64,000 nt of DNA from Altericroceibacterium endophyticum (GCF_009827595.1 NZ_WTYT01000001.1:682001-746000); one strand, 5' to 3'. Counted from the first letter of the stretch, positions 55,099 through 63,700 are shown. Numbers and translations are program-made. Notes: generated from the letters alone by a model not told the origin.

Positions 55099-55530
55099 CG
55101 GCATCCCGCTATAATTCGCTCGGATGGGACGGGCCAGAAAATCGCCGAGCTCTTTGCCGGTCAGAATGTCACCGCGCTGGAACTCCGTGCGCCACCATAC
55201 AGCCCGAGCAACATAGAACGAGCAAGGTGCCAGTGTGCACCTTGCTCTCCATCGCACCTATGGTTTCAAGGTGCCTGACCGCCAGGCCGAGAGGCAATTC
55301 GCCTTGGCGCAACAGGTCCATCCGACAATTCACAATTTGGACGACGCTTGTATTTTCAACGTGCAGTCGCCATCTATGTTTTACGTCAATCCGCCTAATA
55401 TAGCGGATCTGTCTGGCGGTGCTTCTTCACAATTAAAGCAGTTTTAATTGGCTTTCTTGAAGCATTTTCTACGAGGCTTGTGCCCGGGTCACTGACAGCC
55501 GGCATGGGTACTCGTAAAAGGCACCCCAAA
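55099..55530. other. intergenic region before glycosyltransferase copy 2
   Basis: About 430 bases with no convincing gene. It holds a strong hairpin at 55220-55247 and, from about 55407, a leader related to the one before glycosyltransferase copy 1. Another CAAGGTGC copy follows the hairpin at about 55268. Confidence 0.5.
55220..55247 (+). terminator. strong hairpin downstream of oxidase operon
   Basis: GAGCAAGGTGC-CAGTGT-GCACCTTGCTC is a perfect 11-base stem with a 6-base loop, 122 bases after the SDR stop. No T-run follows on either strand, so it may be a processing signal or a factor-dependent stop rather than a classical intrinsic terminator. Confidence 0.5.
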
Positions 55531-56442
55531 ATGATCGCGTATTTTTTACTCGTGCATCGCTTCCCTGCGCAGTTCAAACGACTGTTCTCTGCCATTTATG
55601 CGCCCGGCAATCAGTATGTTGTTCATGTCGACAAGCGTTCAGGCAAGAAATTATCAGATGACATCTCCCAATTTCTTGCCCCCTATCAGGGCGTCGAAAT
55701 GCTTGCCTCCCAGGATGCGCTTTGGGGTGGTTACAGCCTCGTCGAGGCGGAGCTGCGCGGCATGGCGCGTCTGCTCGAAATGGATCACCGCTGGACCCAT
55801 TACATCAATCTGTCCGGACAGGACTTCCCCCTCAAGAGCCAGAGCTACATTCGCCAGTTTGTCGCAGCGCACCCTGGCAAACAATTCATCCGCGCGGTGG
55901 ATCAGCGGAAGCTCCGGCCGGATACCCTCAACCGCATTGATCACGTCTTCCACGAGGCAAACGGCGTCATCGAAGACACGCAAATAGGTCGGACTTTCCT
56001 CACCGGTGACACCCCTTTCATCGGCACCCAATGGAAACTCGTCACGCGCGGTTTCTGCGAATATGTTCGCAATGATCCCGCTGTAGAACGCTTCAAGAAG
56101 TTTTACCGCAACAGCTTCATTGCCGACGAAGCATTCTTTCAGACCGTCTTGATGAACAGCCGCGGTCAAGGTGTCGTGATGAACGATGACCTGCGCATGA
56201 TCGATTGGGTGCCTGACGGTGATATCAAGCTTCGGCCGCGCAATTATGACATCACCGATCTGGCTGAATTGCAGCGCAGCAAGGATCTCTTTGCCCGCAA
56301 GTTTGACGCTGAAAGTGACACGGAAATTCTGAGCTTGCTGGAGGAACATCTCCGGACACCGTCCGCAAATATCTATCAAGCCCCTGCCATCACCGTGAAG
56401 TTGCAAGCGGATCTGCGACAAGACGTGCTGATCGCCGCCTGA
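55531..56442 (+). CDS. GT14-like glycosyltransferase, copy 2 (intact)
   Basis: 303 residues of the core-2/I-branching (GT14) type: N-terminal nucleotide-sugar fold (MIAYFLLVHRFPAQFKR, YVVHVDKRS), WTHYINLSGQDFPLKS (~85-100), DTPFIGTQWK (~165-174) and NSFIADEAFFQT (~195-206). Cytoplasmic, no membrane segment. It transfers a sugar, probably N-acetylglucosamine or similar, onto a glycan acceptor. The ATG at 55531 matches the start of copy 1; an in-frame upstream extension to 55480 lacks homology. Very similar to the frameshifted copy at 26902, with the same small partner gene downstream. Confidence 0.9.
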   Translation: MIAYFLLVHRFPAQFKRLFSAIYAPGNQYVVHVDKRSGKKLSDDISQFLAPYQGVEMLASQDALWGGYSLVEAELRGMARLLEMDHRWTHYINLSGQDFPLKSQSYIRQFVAAHPGKQFIRAVDQRKLRPDTLNRIDHVFHEANGVIEDTQIGRTFLTGDTPFIGTQWKLVTRGFCEYVRNDPAVERFKKFYRNSFIADEAFFQTVLMNSRGQGVVMNDDLRMIDWVPDGDIKLRPRNYDITDLAELQRSKDLFARKFDAESDTEILSLLEEHLRTPSANIYQAPAITVKLQADLRQDVLIAA

Positions 56443-56491
56443 CCGACCACACGCCGGTCGCTCCTCTCGACGTCAACGGAAAGACAAAATC

Positions 56492-56629
56492 ATGAGCAAA
56501 TCACAGAAGAAATCGAACCGCGAAATCCGTAAACCCAAAGCAGTAAAGCCCAAGACAAACGCCTCCAAGCCTTCGGAAAAGGGTGATGTGGTGCCTGGTC
56601 TTGAGCACATGAAACGCCGGGGAAACTGA
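56492..56629 (+). CDS. 45-residue Lys-rich small protein
   Basis: A short gene starting MSKSQKKSNREIRKPKAVKP and ending GLEHMKRRGN, preceded by GGAAAG at good spacing. Small proteins beginning 'M(S/A)K-x-QKxSNRE-(I/V/A)-(R/K)KPK' are, as I recall, widespread in alphaproteobacteria and are usually annotated hypothetical. Strongly basic N-terminus, possibly nucleic-acid binding. It lies between the glycosyltransferase and its small partner gene, two bases before the latter, and has no counterpart in copy 1 of the cassette. Confidence 0.75.
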   Translation: MSKSQKKSNREIRKPKAVKPKTNASKPSEKGDVVPGLEHMKRRGN

Positions 56630-56631
56630 AA

Positions 56632-56892
56632 ATGCGCGTTTCGGAAAGCTTTTGTTTAGATCAAGAGGCACGTCAGCTCGCTCTCGCAGAGAGCGAGCCG
56701 CTGGAAAACCGGCGAAAAATCGCTCTTAACGCTGCCAAGGCCTGGGCGGCGGAAGCGGTCGCAGTGCGCGAGGTTGCACTCAATCGCCGCTCCCCCGACC
56801 AGCTCGATGCCGCCATCACATTAGAATTCGCTCAGGAAACAGCTGCATCGACAGCGGATCCGGAAAAACTGGATCACGGGCACGTCCAGTAA
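56632..56892 (+). CDS. small protein paired with glycosyltransferase, copy 2
   Basis: 86 residues (MRVSESFCLDQEARQLALAE, LENRRKIALNAAKAWAAEA), paralogue of the 76-residue protein at 27885. Conserved positions: Cys8, the 'E-PLE-RR-ALxAxKAWxxEA' core and 'LDAAITLEFAQE' against 'RDAEIALEFANE'. Soluble, helical, function unknown. Probably cotranscribed with the Lys-rich small gene two bases upstream. Confidence 0.8.
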   Translation: MRVSESFCLDQEARQLALAESEPLENRRKIALNAAKAWAAEAVAVREVALNRRSPDQLDAAITLEFAQETAASTADPEKLDHGHVQ

Positions 56893-57182
56893 GACAGGAA
56901 GTAACCCTGTCGAACTCATCCGGCCAGATCAGACAACTGATCAACGCCGTTATCATCTATCCACGAAGTGCCGACAAGAATATCGAGGCCTATGGTTCGC
57001 TAGAAGCCGCCGTACCCTTGCGACCACCGGCCAAGCAAGGAGGGAGCTGCAGCCGTTTTTAACGTTGGTAGCGGAGGACCGATGCCGTCGTCAGATTGTA
57101 GGCCAGCTCAATAGCGTTTGACCCCGCAACAATGCTGCTTTTCTGCGTTTAATAAAGCCATACTAGTTTCGGGAGGTCGCCC

Positions 57183-57911
57183 ATGACCGCCCGTGCATTT
57201 GGCGATCTCGCTGCCAACCTTCTCGGCCCTCGCCCCAAGGTCCGGCGATCAAGCTATGACATCAACGACCCCCGCGCCGACGTCTTTCGGCCGATCGGCG
57301 GCGGCACCGTCAAAGGTGGTCTGCAATGGGTCGACGCCTTCATGCAAGCCGTCGAGGAATGGAACGTGCAATATCGCGTCCCAGGCAAAGGCGTTCCGCT
57401 CAATGGATCGTGCCTGCGGGTGCTGCGCGCTTTCCTGCGCAAGCTCGACTTTAAGACCGGCCAGCTGGATCCCGCACTAACATCAATCGCCCAGTTCGCC
57501 GGCTGCTCGAAGGACACAGTGGTGCGATCTCTAAAGAAGCTACAGCAGCATGGCATTATCGACTGGGTCCGGCGATCGATGGCAACCGGCGCGGCCAAGG
57601 GCGAAGGTCCCAAGCGTGAGCAAGTCACCAACGCCTATTTCTTCGATCCCACCAAAATGCCGAAGCGTCTTGCTGCAAGGCTACGCCAGCTCGTCACCCG
57701 CAAACGCCGCAAGGCGCGTCCTGATCGCATGCGATCACCTCAAGCAGCCGAGCGTGCCGATCTTGAACAACGCGCCCAGGAAGCTCCGATAGGCAGCCCT
57801 CTTTACCAGATGCGTTCGAGGCTTGATCGCATAGGGCGCGTTTTTGGATCTAGTGCGAGTTTGACTTCCGGTCAGTTCACCCCCTCCAAACATAAAGGGG
57901 ATAAGGAGTGA
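57183..57911 (+). CDS. winged-helix replication-initiator-like protein
   Basis: 242 residues. Residues ~70-125 form a winged helix-turn-helix (LNGSCLRVLRAFLRKLDFKT, LTSIAQFAGCSKDTVVRSLKKLQQHGIIDWV) of the kind found in plasmid/ICE replication initiators and related regulators; a very basic stretch follows (TRKRRKARPDR). No membrane segment. Proteins of this shape are common in sphingomonad accessory regions. GGGAGG precedes the start. A perfect terminator hairpin overlaps the stop codon. Whether it initiates replication of an integrated element or only regulates is unknown. Confidence 0.78.
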   Translation: MTARAFGDLAANLLGPRPKVRRSSYDINDPRADVFRPIGGGTVKGGLQWVDAFMQAVEEWNVQYRVPGKGVPLNGSCLRVLRAFLRKLDFKTGQLDPALTSIAQFAGCSKDTVVRSLKKLQQHGIIDWVRRSMATGAAKGEGPKREQVTNAYFFDPTKMPKRLAARLRQLVTRKRRKARPDRMRSPQAAERADLEQRAQEAPIGSPLYQMRSRLDRIGRVFGSSASLTSGQFTPSKHKGDKE

Positions 57912-57941
57912 CGAGGTAGTCACCTCGTCACGCGCAGTTTT
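57908..57941 (+). terminator. intrinsic terminator of the Rep-like gene
   Basis: GTGACGAGGT-AGTC-ACCTCGTCAC, a perfect 10-base stem with a 4-base loop that begins at the stop codon, followed within eight bases by TTTT. Confidence 0.8.
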
Positions 57942-58323
57942 GGTCGCCTGAATGCCTCCCCAGCCCCGGATTTCACCTTAAATGTATCGACGGCCGCACC
58001 GTCGACCGGACCGGCGTGTGCCGGCCCGAGGCTTGGCAGGGGGCCAAGCGCAAAGGGTGTGCCAGACGGCAAATTGCAGTCCGAAAGTTGCTGCGTTGAC
58101 CTGCGTAATCTTGCGTAATTCACGATCTGCTCCACTCCGGCGAGAGGCTTTTGAAAAGGCTGATCTTTTTCACGCAGCAGAAAGCCAAAATCTGCGTAAT
58201 TTCCGGCTAAAGACGTCGAAGGCGAGGCGGGGGGACGAGTGCGGCGCTGGGGGTCTGGCGCGCGGGGGCCAGCCGCGAGACCTCGATCTTGCCGCCCGGC
58301 CACTTGTTCTGTATTTGTTCCTG
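57942..58323. repeat. gene-poor region with TGCGTAAT repeats and hairpins
   Basis: Just after the Rep-like gene. TGCGTAAT occurs at 58102-58109, 58112-58119 and 58193-58200 in the same orientation, the first two exactly ten bases apart. Two short hairpins (CGACGG-N5-CCGTCG and CCGGC-GTGT-GCCGG) lie near 57990-58025. Spaced direct repeats beside a Rep-like gene could be iterons of an origin, but three copies are few. A 127-codon leftward frame across this stretch is unsupported. Confidence 0.4.
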
Positions 58324-58644
58324 ATGACGCGTTATCGAGACGGGCTGGCGATTCCCGACTGCGTATTCGAAGCCGCCGCCTGGAAATATCAGGTCGAAAT
58401 CACATGCAGCTGCGGCCATCTGGCGCGCCACGATCCGCATGGGCTTTGGCATTTCTGCGAGAAGAAACGGTGGAGCGACAACTTCCAGGATCTCTATCTC
58501 CGCTTCTATTGCCTGCGCTGCATGGTCAGCAGGAAACAGAAAGTGCGCCCGCGCAAGATCGACGGGACGAAGGAGCCCGCCACAATCAGGTTGCCATGGC
58601 CCAGCGAACTGGAGTGGAAGCGCGCCATATCTCGTTTCCGCTAA
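58324..58644 (+). CDS. zinc-ribbon-like small protein
   Basis: 106 residues (MTRYRDGLAIPDCVFEAAAW). Cysteines are arranged as CSCGH ... WHFC ... FYCLRC, suggesting a zinc ribbon built from two Cys pairs. The C-terminus is basic (SELEWKRAISRFR). The open frame continues upstream to 57982, but the ATG at 58324 starts the plausible protein. It resembles short accessory-region proteins of sphingomonads; I do not know its function. Confidence 0.65.
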   Translation: MTRYRDGLAIPDCVFEAAAWKYQVEITCSCGHLARHDPHGLWHFCEKKRWSDNFQDLYLRFYCLRCMVSRKQKVRPRKIDGTKEPATIRLPWPSELEWKRAISRFR

Positions 58645-58684
58645 CCGATTGACACGGGCCGCCATCACCCACAACTTCAGGCAT

Positions 58685-58840
58685 ATGTGCAATCTCTACC
58701 GGATGAAAAGCAAAGCGGCCAAGGTCGCGCAGCTGTTTGAGGCAGAACCGCCTGCTGCGGAAAGCAATTTAAGCAAGCTTGTTTATCCAGGATAACCTGT
58801 AATGCTCGTGGCCGAGGGCAAGGTCCAGACCATGTATCAG
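58685..58840 (+). pseudogene. truncated duplicate of SRAP (YedK/HMCES) gene
   Basis: The first ~50 codons nearly repeat those of the intact gene at 59560 (MCNLYRMKSKAAKVAQLFEA). A TAA stop interrupts at 58793 where the intact copy has TAT (VYPG-Tyr), after which the same frame still reads PVMLVAEGKVQTM. Similarity ends right after that point. It is a 5' fragment created by a partial duplication; the lipoprotein gene lies between the two copies. Confidence 0.88.
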
Positions 58841-58894
58841 GCCACTACTGGCTCATGGGCTGAGTAAGCACTGTGGTAACCGGAAGGAATTCTG

Positions 58895-59428
58895 ATGCGA
58901 TACCAATGCACTTTCGCGCTAGCCCTCTCCGCTATGCTCTCAGCCTGTTCGGGTTCTGCGAACTCTCATTCTTATCGTTCGTATTCCGAGCCGAGCAGAT
59001 GCTGGCTTAGCGGGGAGAAGTTAGCTGCTTATGTAGCGGTCTACGATTTAGGCAATGACGAATACACTTTCGATTTTATTTCCAAGAGATGTAAGCCAAA
59101 GGACTTCGACCTTGGCGCGCCTAAGACCTTTGTAGTTGCCTTTTTCCCCAGCAACGATGGTGAGGAGCTGAAAAGATTGGGAATCATCGGCAAGCTTCTG
59201 TCCAACCAAATCTCGCCGACCCCATCGCTTGGACAAATCATTGGGGTTTATTCTGTCGAAGGTTACGCTAACCTCGAGAATAGCCAACACGGCCAGCTCA
59301 GAATTACCGACTTAAGGATCAGCAAGTCGACAAAATTAAATACCTCTCCTCTCGATTTTATCCGTGAGCATATCTATAGCGAATTAGGATCTGAGGCGCC
59401 CAGCTCCCGCCAGGTTGCGCCCTTATAG
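58895..59428 (+). CDS. hypothetical lipoprotein
   Basis: 177 residues with a lipoprotein signal peptide (MRYQCTFALALSAMLSAC, lipobox LSAC, Cys18). The mature part is Ser-rich and then a small mixed alpha/beta domain (SRCWLSGEKLAAYVAVYDLG, FVVAFFPSNDGEELKRLGII); I do not recognise a family. Clear ribosome-binding site GGAAGGA. Its base composition is visibly more A+T-rich than its neighbours, and it lies exactly between the broken and intact SRAP genes, suggesting recent acquisition. Confidence 0.78.
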   Translation: MRYQCTFALALSAMLSACSGSANSHSYRSYSEPSRCWLSGEKLAAYVAVYDLGNDEYTFDFISKRCKPKDFDLGAPKTFVVAFFPSNDGEELKRLGIIGKLLSNQISPTPSLGQIIGVYSVEGYANLENSQHGQLRITDLRISKSTKLNTSPLDFIREHIYSELGSEAPSSRQVAPL

Positions 59429-59439
59429 GGCGAAAACCC

Positions 59440-59464
59440 ACCGCTCCGCCGCGGCGGTCTTTTA
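59440..59464 (+). terminator. intrinsic terminator after lipoprotein gene
   Basis: ACCGC-TCCGCCGCG-GCGGT with an internal CCGCCGCGGCGG alternative stem, followed by CTTTT, 12 bases after the lipoprotein stop. Confidence 0.7.
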
Positions 59465-59559
59465 CCGGAGCTCTCAGCCCAAATCAGCCAAATGAGCAAC
59501 TTTTTCCCGCTTCCGTTCCTGAATTGACAAGCAACCGAGTTGCTCACAGCCTGCGTCCA

Positions 59560-60177
59560 ATGTGCAATCTCTACCGGATGAAAAGCAAAGCGGCCGAGGT
59601 CGCGCAGCTGTTTGAGGCAGAACCGCCTGCTGCGGAAAGCAATTTAAGTGAGCTTGTTTATCCCGGCTATCCGGCAATGGTCGTGGCCGGGGGCAAGGTG
59701 CAGACCATGCATTGGGGCTTCCCCCTCATCCGCCGCGGTAAATCTGGCCAGCTGCTGAAACCGAAGCCCGTCAACAACACGCGCGCAGACAAGCTCTCCA
59801 GCCCCTTCTGGCGCTCCAGCTTCGAGCACCGCCGCTGCCTGATTCCGGTGAACGCCTTCGCCGAGGCTGAGGGCACAAAGGGCGCCAAGACCAAGACATG
59901 GATATCCCTCCCCGATCAGGAAATCTTCGCGTGCGCAGGGATCTGGCGTGAGAGTGAGGAATGGGGGTGCGTGTTTTCAATGGTAATGACTGAAGCAAAC
60001 GAAGCCATGGCCCCCATCCATTCCAGAATGCCGGTGATTTTGGACGCGGATCAATCTTCGGCCTGGTCGAGCGAAAATGTCACGGACGTACTCAGCATCT
60101 GCAGACCGTACTCGGGCGAGCTAGCTATAGATCGATCCAACACGTCGTGGGGTCAGCAGCAAGAAACGCTGTTCTAA
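59560..60177 (+). CDS. SRAP family protein (YedK/HMCES), DNA-protein crosslink shield
   Basis: 205 residues. SRAP proteins bind abasic sites in single-stranded DNA and form a covalent crosslink through Cys2. Here the start MCNLYRMKS puts Cys at position 2, so the ATG at 59560 is required; the in-frame ATG at 59524 would destroy the active site. Other family motifs: VYPGYPAMVV, MHWGFPL, NNTRADKLSSPFW (Asn), RRCLIPVNAFAEAEG (Glu) and MAPIHSRMPVIL (His). Intact, with a truncated second copy upstream. Confidence 0.93.
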   Translation: MCNLYRMKSKAAEVAQLFEAEPPAAESNLSELVYPGYPAMVVAGGKVQTMHWGFPLIRRGKSGQLLKPKPVNNTRADKLSSPFWRSSFEHRRCLIPVNAFAEAEGTKGAKTKTWISLPDQEIFACAGIWRESEEWGCVFSMVMTEANEAMAPIHSRMPVILDADQSSAWSSENVTDVLSICRPYSGELAIDRSNTSWGQQQETLF

Positions 60178-60323
60178 TGCAACATCAATGACTGAAAATG
60201 GGCCGGTTGCTGACTGACTGCTTGTGATCAATTCAAACGCGAAAGCGGCCAATCTATCGCGTGCTGATCGACCGAATGATGGAGCACCAAAAAGTCAGGC
60301 TGCGTTAGGACCGCCGGTAGCGC

Positions 60324-62558
60324 CTAGCCAGCCGACGGCGCCGCAGCGTTTCCGCCGGCTCCCTCCGCCAACCCGACATGGTCCGCGGCGGCTGCCTGCA
60401 AAGGCTGTCCCTCACCGGGAATGGGCACTGCCTCCTCGATCGGGATGAAGTCGTCGAGTGCGGCGCTGGCCTCCGCCTTAGTCGGGTCGAGTGGACGACT
60501 GAGCAACAAAGGCCGCTCGCTCAGCACGCCCTTGCCGAAGGCGAGGAAGTTAAGAAAGCGCAGGTTGGGAATGCTACGAACATAGGCGCTGTCATAGATA
60601 TTGAGGAGGAATTGCAGGCTGGTCTGGTCGACCAGAGCATGGGTCAGGAAGGTATTGCACTGGGACAGGATGGTCTTGCTCACCAAAGCGGTGCGCTGCG
60701 AAACGATGAAAAGCCCGACCCCGTATTTGCGGCCCTGCAGCGCGATCTGGCCGATTTTGTTGACGACGTGCTGGGTGTCATAGTCGAAGCCAGCGCCTGC
60801 CGTTTCTGGGATGATCGTATGGGCCTCCTCCAACACGATCAGTATGCGGCGGCTTTTGCGGTTCGCGCGGGCCCAGACCATGATCTCCGAGAGGAAGAGC
60901 TCGGTGGCCAGCAAGGTTGCCCGGGTATTCGTGACCTCGGCGACTTCAAACAATCCGATCGCCGAACCGGCTTCGCGTAGGAAATTGTCGACCTGCTTGC
61001 GGGCATCTTCCCGGATGGACTCCATGAAGTTGCGCAGCAGCTTTTTTTCGTCGCCCGCCTTGAACGCTCCCGTTTCCACCGCAAACAGTTTCTCCTCGAG
61101 CTCGTCGGCCTTGTTCTTGCGCAGCCCGATCGCTGCAGGTGCGAGATCTGCAAGACGCTTGCGATACTCGCCTGTCAGGTCGACGCAGAATATTTTGGCG
61201 CCTTGAACGTAGGCTTCGCGGATCAAGTCGAGGACAAGTTCGGTCTTACCCGTGCCGGTCACGCCGAGAATGGCCGTATGATAAGCAATCATCTCCGGCA
61301 GCGATGCTTTGACTTGCATCGCAGTACCGGGGATTTCGCCAATGATGAACTCGCCGGGACTCACCTCGACCGCGTGCTGCGCCCCGTCCGCGAGCTTAAA
61401 CACAGGCAGGTTCATCCTCGGCAGCCAGGCGAACTTCTGGAAACCCTTGTCGGGTGCCCATGTGCCGAGCTGCGCTGCGTTAACGATGTGGGTGCCGCGT
61501 GGGTTCTGCTGGAAGCTTTCTTCGGTCGTGTTGGCGTTGATCACTTGGTAGAATACGCAATTGCCGTCGATCGAGCAGAACACGACCGAACCTTCCTGAA
61601 TTCCGGTACGCTTGGACACTTCAAAGTGGATACTGGCGATATCCGAGCCTTCGACGACAAACCCGACAAGATCGGCATCTTCGCCCTGACCGCACAGATC
61701 GCCGATCAGCCTTTTACGCGTCGTCACATCGTCGACAGTGAAGACAACACCGGTAAGATGCGGGAGGCGGCCTGTCGGAGTCTCGCCGACGATTAGGCCG
61801 GTGCCGATGATCAGCTCGTCCTGGATGTGTGAGAAAAGCGGGATAACATAGCGGTGTATGCCGCCGGCCAGAGCAGCTACATGCAGACCCGCTTCCCAAA
61901 CCTCGGCGCTATTGACTTGAACACGAACGATATCGGGGTCGTCGACACGGACAATACGCCCAGCACTGTTGAGATTGCCAATTGCCCGTTCGGCGCGCCA
62001 TTCATTCCACAATATCAATAGGAACTCGATCGGCCGGATAAGCGCGAACAGCAACCACAAGGTGGTGAGGACCAGCAGATGACGCGGTTCGGTATAAAAG
62101 CCAAAGATGCTGATCAGCGCGGCGGTGCCGAAAATGAACGGCCCGCTCGAAAGGCGTTCGGCGAGCAGATAGCTGAACCGGCGCAGCGGCGATTGCTGGT
62201 TCTGCTCGACAAGCGCGGCCACCAGAGCCGCGGCTCCGACCAATCCTGCATAGCCAATAGACGCGCCGCGGGCGAGTTCGAGCTCGAAGCTCGCCCCGGG
62301 CGCAGTGCTCAGGTCGAGCGTGAACAAGGCGGCGAGCGCGGCAACCGCTGCGCCCAGTGCATCGCGCGGCGGGCGGTACCAAGGTGCTGAAAGCAGTCCG
62401 AGCGTCCACCAGGCGACCGCCGAAGCAAGCCAGAGCGTTTCGCCATTGCCGGTGACATGCCAGTGGCCGGTCGCCCAAATATAGGCGAAATAAAAAATGG
62501 CGGTGTTGAGCACGAACGCGACGAAGCGTTGCGGCTGGGTGAGCGCGTCTCGCTTCAT
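60324..62558 (-). CDS. membrane-anchored HerA-like ATPase (DUF87)
   Basis: About 744 residues. The N-terminal ~220 residues hold six or so hydrophobic segments; the C-terminal half is a HerA/FtsK-type motor with Walker A AILGVTGTGKTE (~430), a DLTGEYRKRL segment, Walker B ILIVLEEAHTII and a QGRKYGVGLFIVSQR motif. The Ala/Gly/Pro-rich tail is disordered. The ATG at 62558 starts MKRDALTQPQRF; a GTG at 62594 would add 12 residues. HerA motors move double-stranded DNA, often with a nuclease; a membrane-tethered form beside accessory genes may act in DNA transfer or defence, but no nuclease partner is adjacent. Confidence 0.88.
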   Translation of the reverse strand: MKRDALTQPQRFVAFVLNTAIFYFAYIWATGHWHVTGNGETLWLASAVAWWTLGLLSAPWYRPPRDALGAAVAALAALFTLDLSTAPGASFELELARGASIGYAGLVGAAALVAALVEQNQQSPLRRFSYLLAERLSSGPFIFGTAALISIFGFYTEPRHLLVLTTLWLLFALIRPIEFLLILWNEWRAERAIGNLNSAGRIVRVDDPDIVRVQVNSAEVWEAGLHVAALAGGIHRYVIPLFSHIQDELIIGTGLIVGETPTGRLPHLTGVVFTVDDVTTRKRLIGDLCGQGEDADLVGFVVEGSDIASIHFEVSKRTGIQEGSVVFCSIDGNCVFYQVINANTTEESFQQNPRGTHIVNAAQLGTWAPDKGFQKFAWLPRMNLPVFKLADGAQHAVEVSPGEFIIGEIPGTAMQVKASLPEMIAYHTAILGVTGTGKTELVLDLIREAYVQGAKIFCVDLTGEYRKRLADLAPAAIGLRKNKADELEEKLFAVETGAFKAGDEKKLLRNFMESIREDARKQVDNFLREAGSAIGLFEVAEVTNTRATLLATELFLSEIMVWARANRKSRRILIVLEEAHTIIPETAGAGFDYDTQHVVNKIGQIALQGRKYGVGLFIVSQRTALVSKTILSQCNTFLTHALVDQTSLQFLLNIYDSAYVRSIPNLRFLNFLAFGKGVLSERPLLLSRPLDPTKAEASAALDDFIPIEEAVPIPGEGQPLQAAAADHVGLAEGAGGNAAAPSAG

Positions 62559-62884
62559 CGAAAGGATCGGCCAAGTCGCGCCATGCCGCCACACTATAGT
62601 CTGGCGGACGGATTGTCACGCCGATGGCTTGGCGGACAAATCATCGCTGGAATTCCAATTCCATCGGATCGCCCCCGATACACGCCTGCAGCCATTTCCG
62701 GTCTGGTGGACTTCGGGCCTGTGCTGGGGTTGCAGCCGATGCCGGCGAGCGGTTCCTCGAGCGATTTCAGCTGGGCGTGGACGCCGTTCAACAGGTGCGG
62801 CCAAATGTTACGGCAGCTTTCGGGAAGCTAGAGATATCAGCCCAATGACCGATATTGGGGCGCAAAGCCGCCGTCCCGCTCCCC
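62559..62884. other. intergenic region between HerA-like and methylase genes
   Basis: About 325 bases in which I see no supported gene, repeat or hairpin. The possible GTG start of the HerA-like gene (62594) falls here. Both neighbours are leftward. Confidence 0.4.
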
Positions 62885-63700
62885 TCACCCCGAGGAAATC
62901 ACCAACTCCCCCACCCGCTTCGCCTTCGTGCCAATCGTGTAGGTCGTCCCCACCTCCTCCATCGCGAACCCTGCAAAGATCTGCCTCACCTGGGGCTGGT
63001 CGTTGATACTCAGCACAAACCGCCCCTTCAATTGCGCAAGGCAATCGGCCATCGCCTCGAACTGGCTGCGATCGAACAGGTCAGCGCCATAGTCCGCCTC
63101 ATTTCCAAAGTAAGGCGGGTCCAGGTAGAACAGCGTGCGCGGCCTGTCCCAACGTTTCAGGAAGGCCTGCCAATCTAACCGCTCGATCACGACGCCGGAG
63201 AGGCGCTCGGCCATATCCTCCAGCATCGGCACTAGCTTGGTCACGTCGAACCGCGCTCCCAGCCCCGGTGCGACGCCAAAGCTACGCGATCCGGCCACCT
63301 TCCCGCCAAAGGCCAGGCGCTGCAGATACAGGAACCGTGCCGCGCGCTGCAGGTCGGTCAGCGTGGTCGGATCCTGCCGGCACAGCTTCTCGAAATTTGC
63401 GCGGCTGCTGATCTGGAACCGGATCATTTCGATGAAGGCGACATAGTGATGCTGCAGCACGCGGAAGAGCGTGGCGACATCTTCATTCGCATCATTGATC
63501 ACTTCGCATTTCGGCCGGCGATCACGGCGGAAGAATACGCCGCCCATGCCGATGAAGGCCTCGGCATAGGTTTCATGCGGGATCGCGTTGATTTTGGCGA
63601 CCAGGCGCTTTGCCAGATTGCGCTTGCCGCCAAGCCAGGGCGCGACCGGCCGGCACGGCGCAACGGGATCCAGAGCGATTTCAGGATTCGACTTCGTCAT
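62885..63700 (-). CDS. D12-class adenine-N6 DNA methyltransferase
   Basis: 271 residues. Motif I-type SAM loop PWLGGKRNLAKRLV (~22-35), the FIGMGGVFF segment, and catalytic motif IV LDPPYFG (~195-201), ending TKAKRVGELVISSG; this order is that of Dam/D12 methylases, which make N6-methyladenine in a short site. The ATG at 63700 gives MTKSNPEIALDP, with GGAAC upstream; a frame to 63772 adds non-homologous residues. No restriction enzyme is adjacent, so it is probably an orphan methylase of a prophage or other integrated element. Confidence 0.92.
   Translation of the reverse strand: MTKSNPEIALDPVAPCRPVAPWLGGKRNLAKRLVAKINAIPHETYAEAFIGMGGVFFRRDRRPKCEVINDANEDVATLFRVLQHHYVAFIEMIRFQISSRANFEKLCRQDPTTLTDLQRAARFLYLQRLAFGGKVAGSRSFGVAPGLGARFDVTKLVPMLEDMAERLSGVVIERLDWQAFLKRWDRPRTLFYLDPPYFGNEADYGADLFDRSQFEAMADCLAQLKGRFVLSINDQPQVRQIFAGFAMEEVGTTYTIGTKAKRVGELVISSG

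Noticed and set aside
55027-55257. 76-codon leftward frame after the SDR gene
   Set aside because: Overlaps the SDR end and the hairpin; no family resemblance.
57920-58303. 127-codon leftward frame beyond the Rep-like gene
   Set aside because: Pro/Ala/Gly-rich translation over hairpins and direct repeats, no start context; more likely non-coding.
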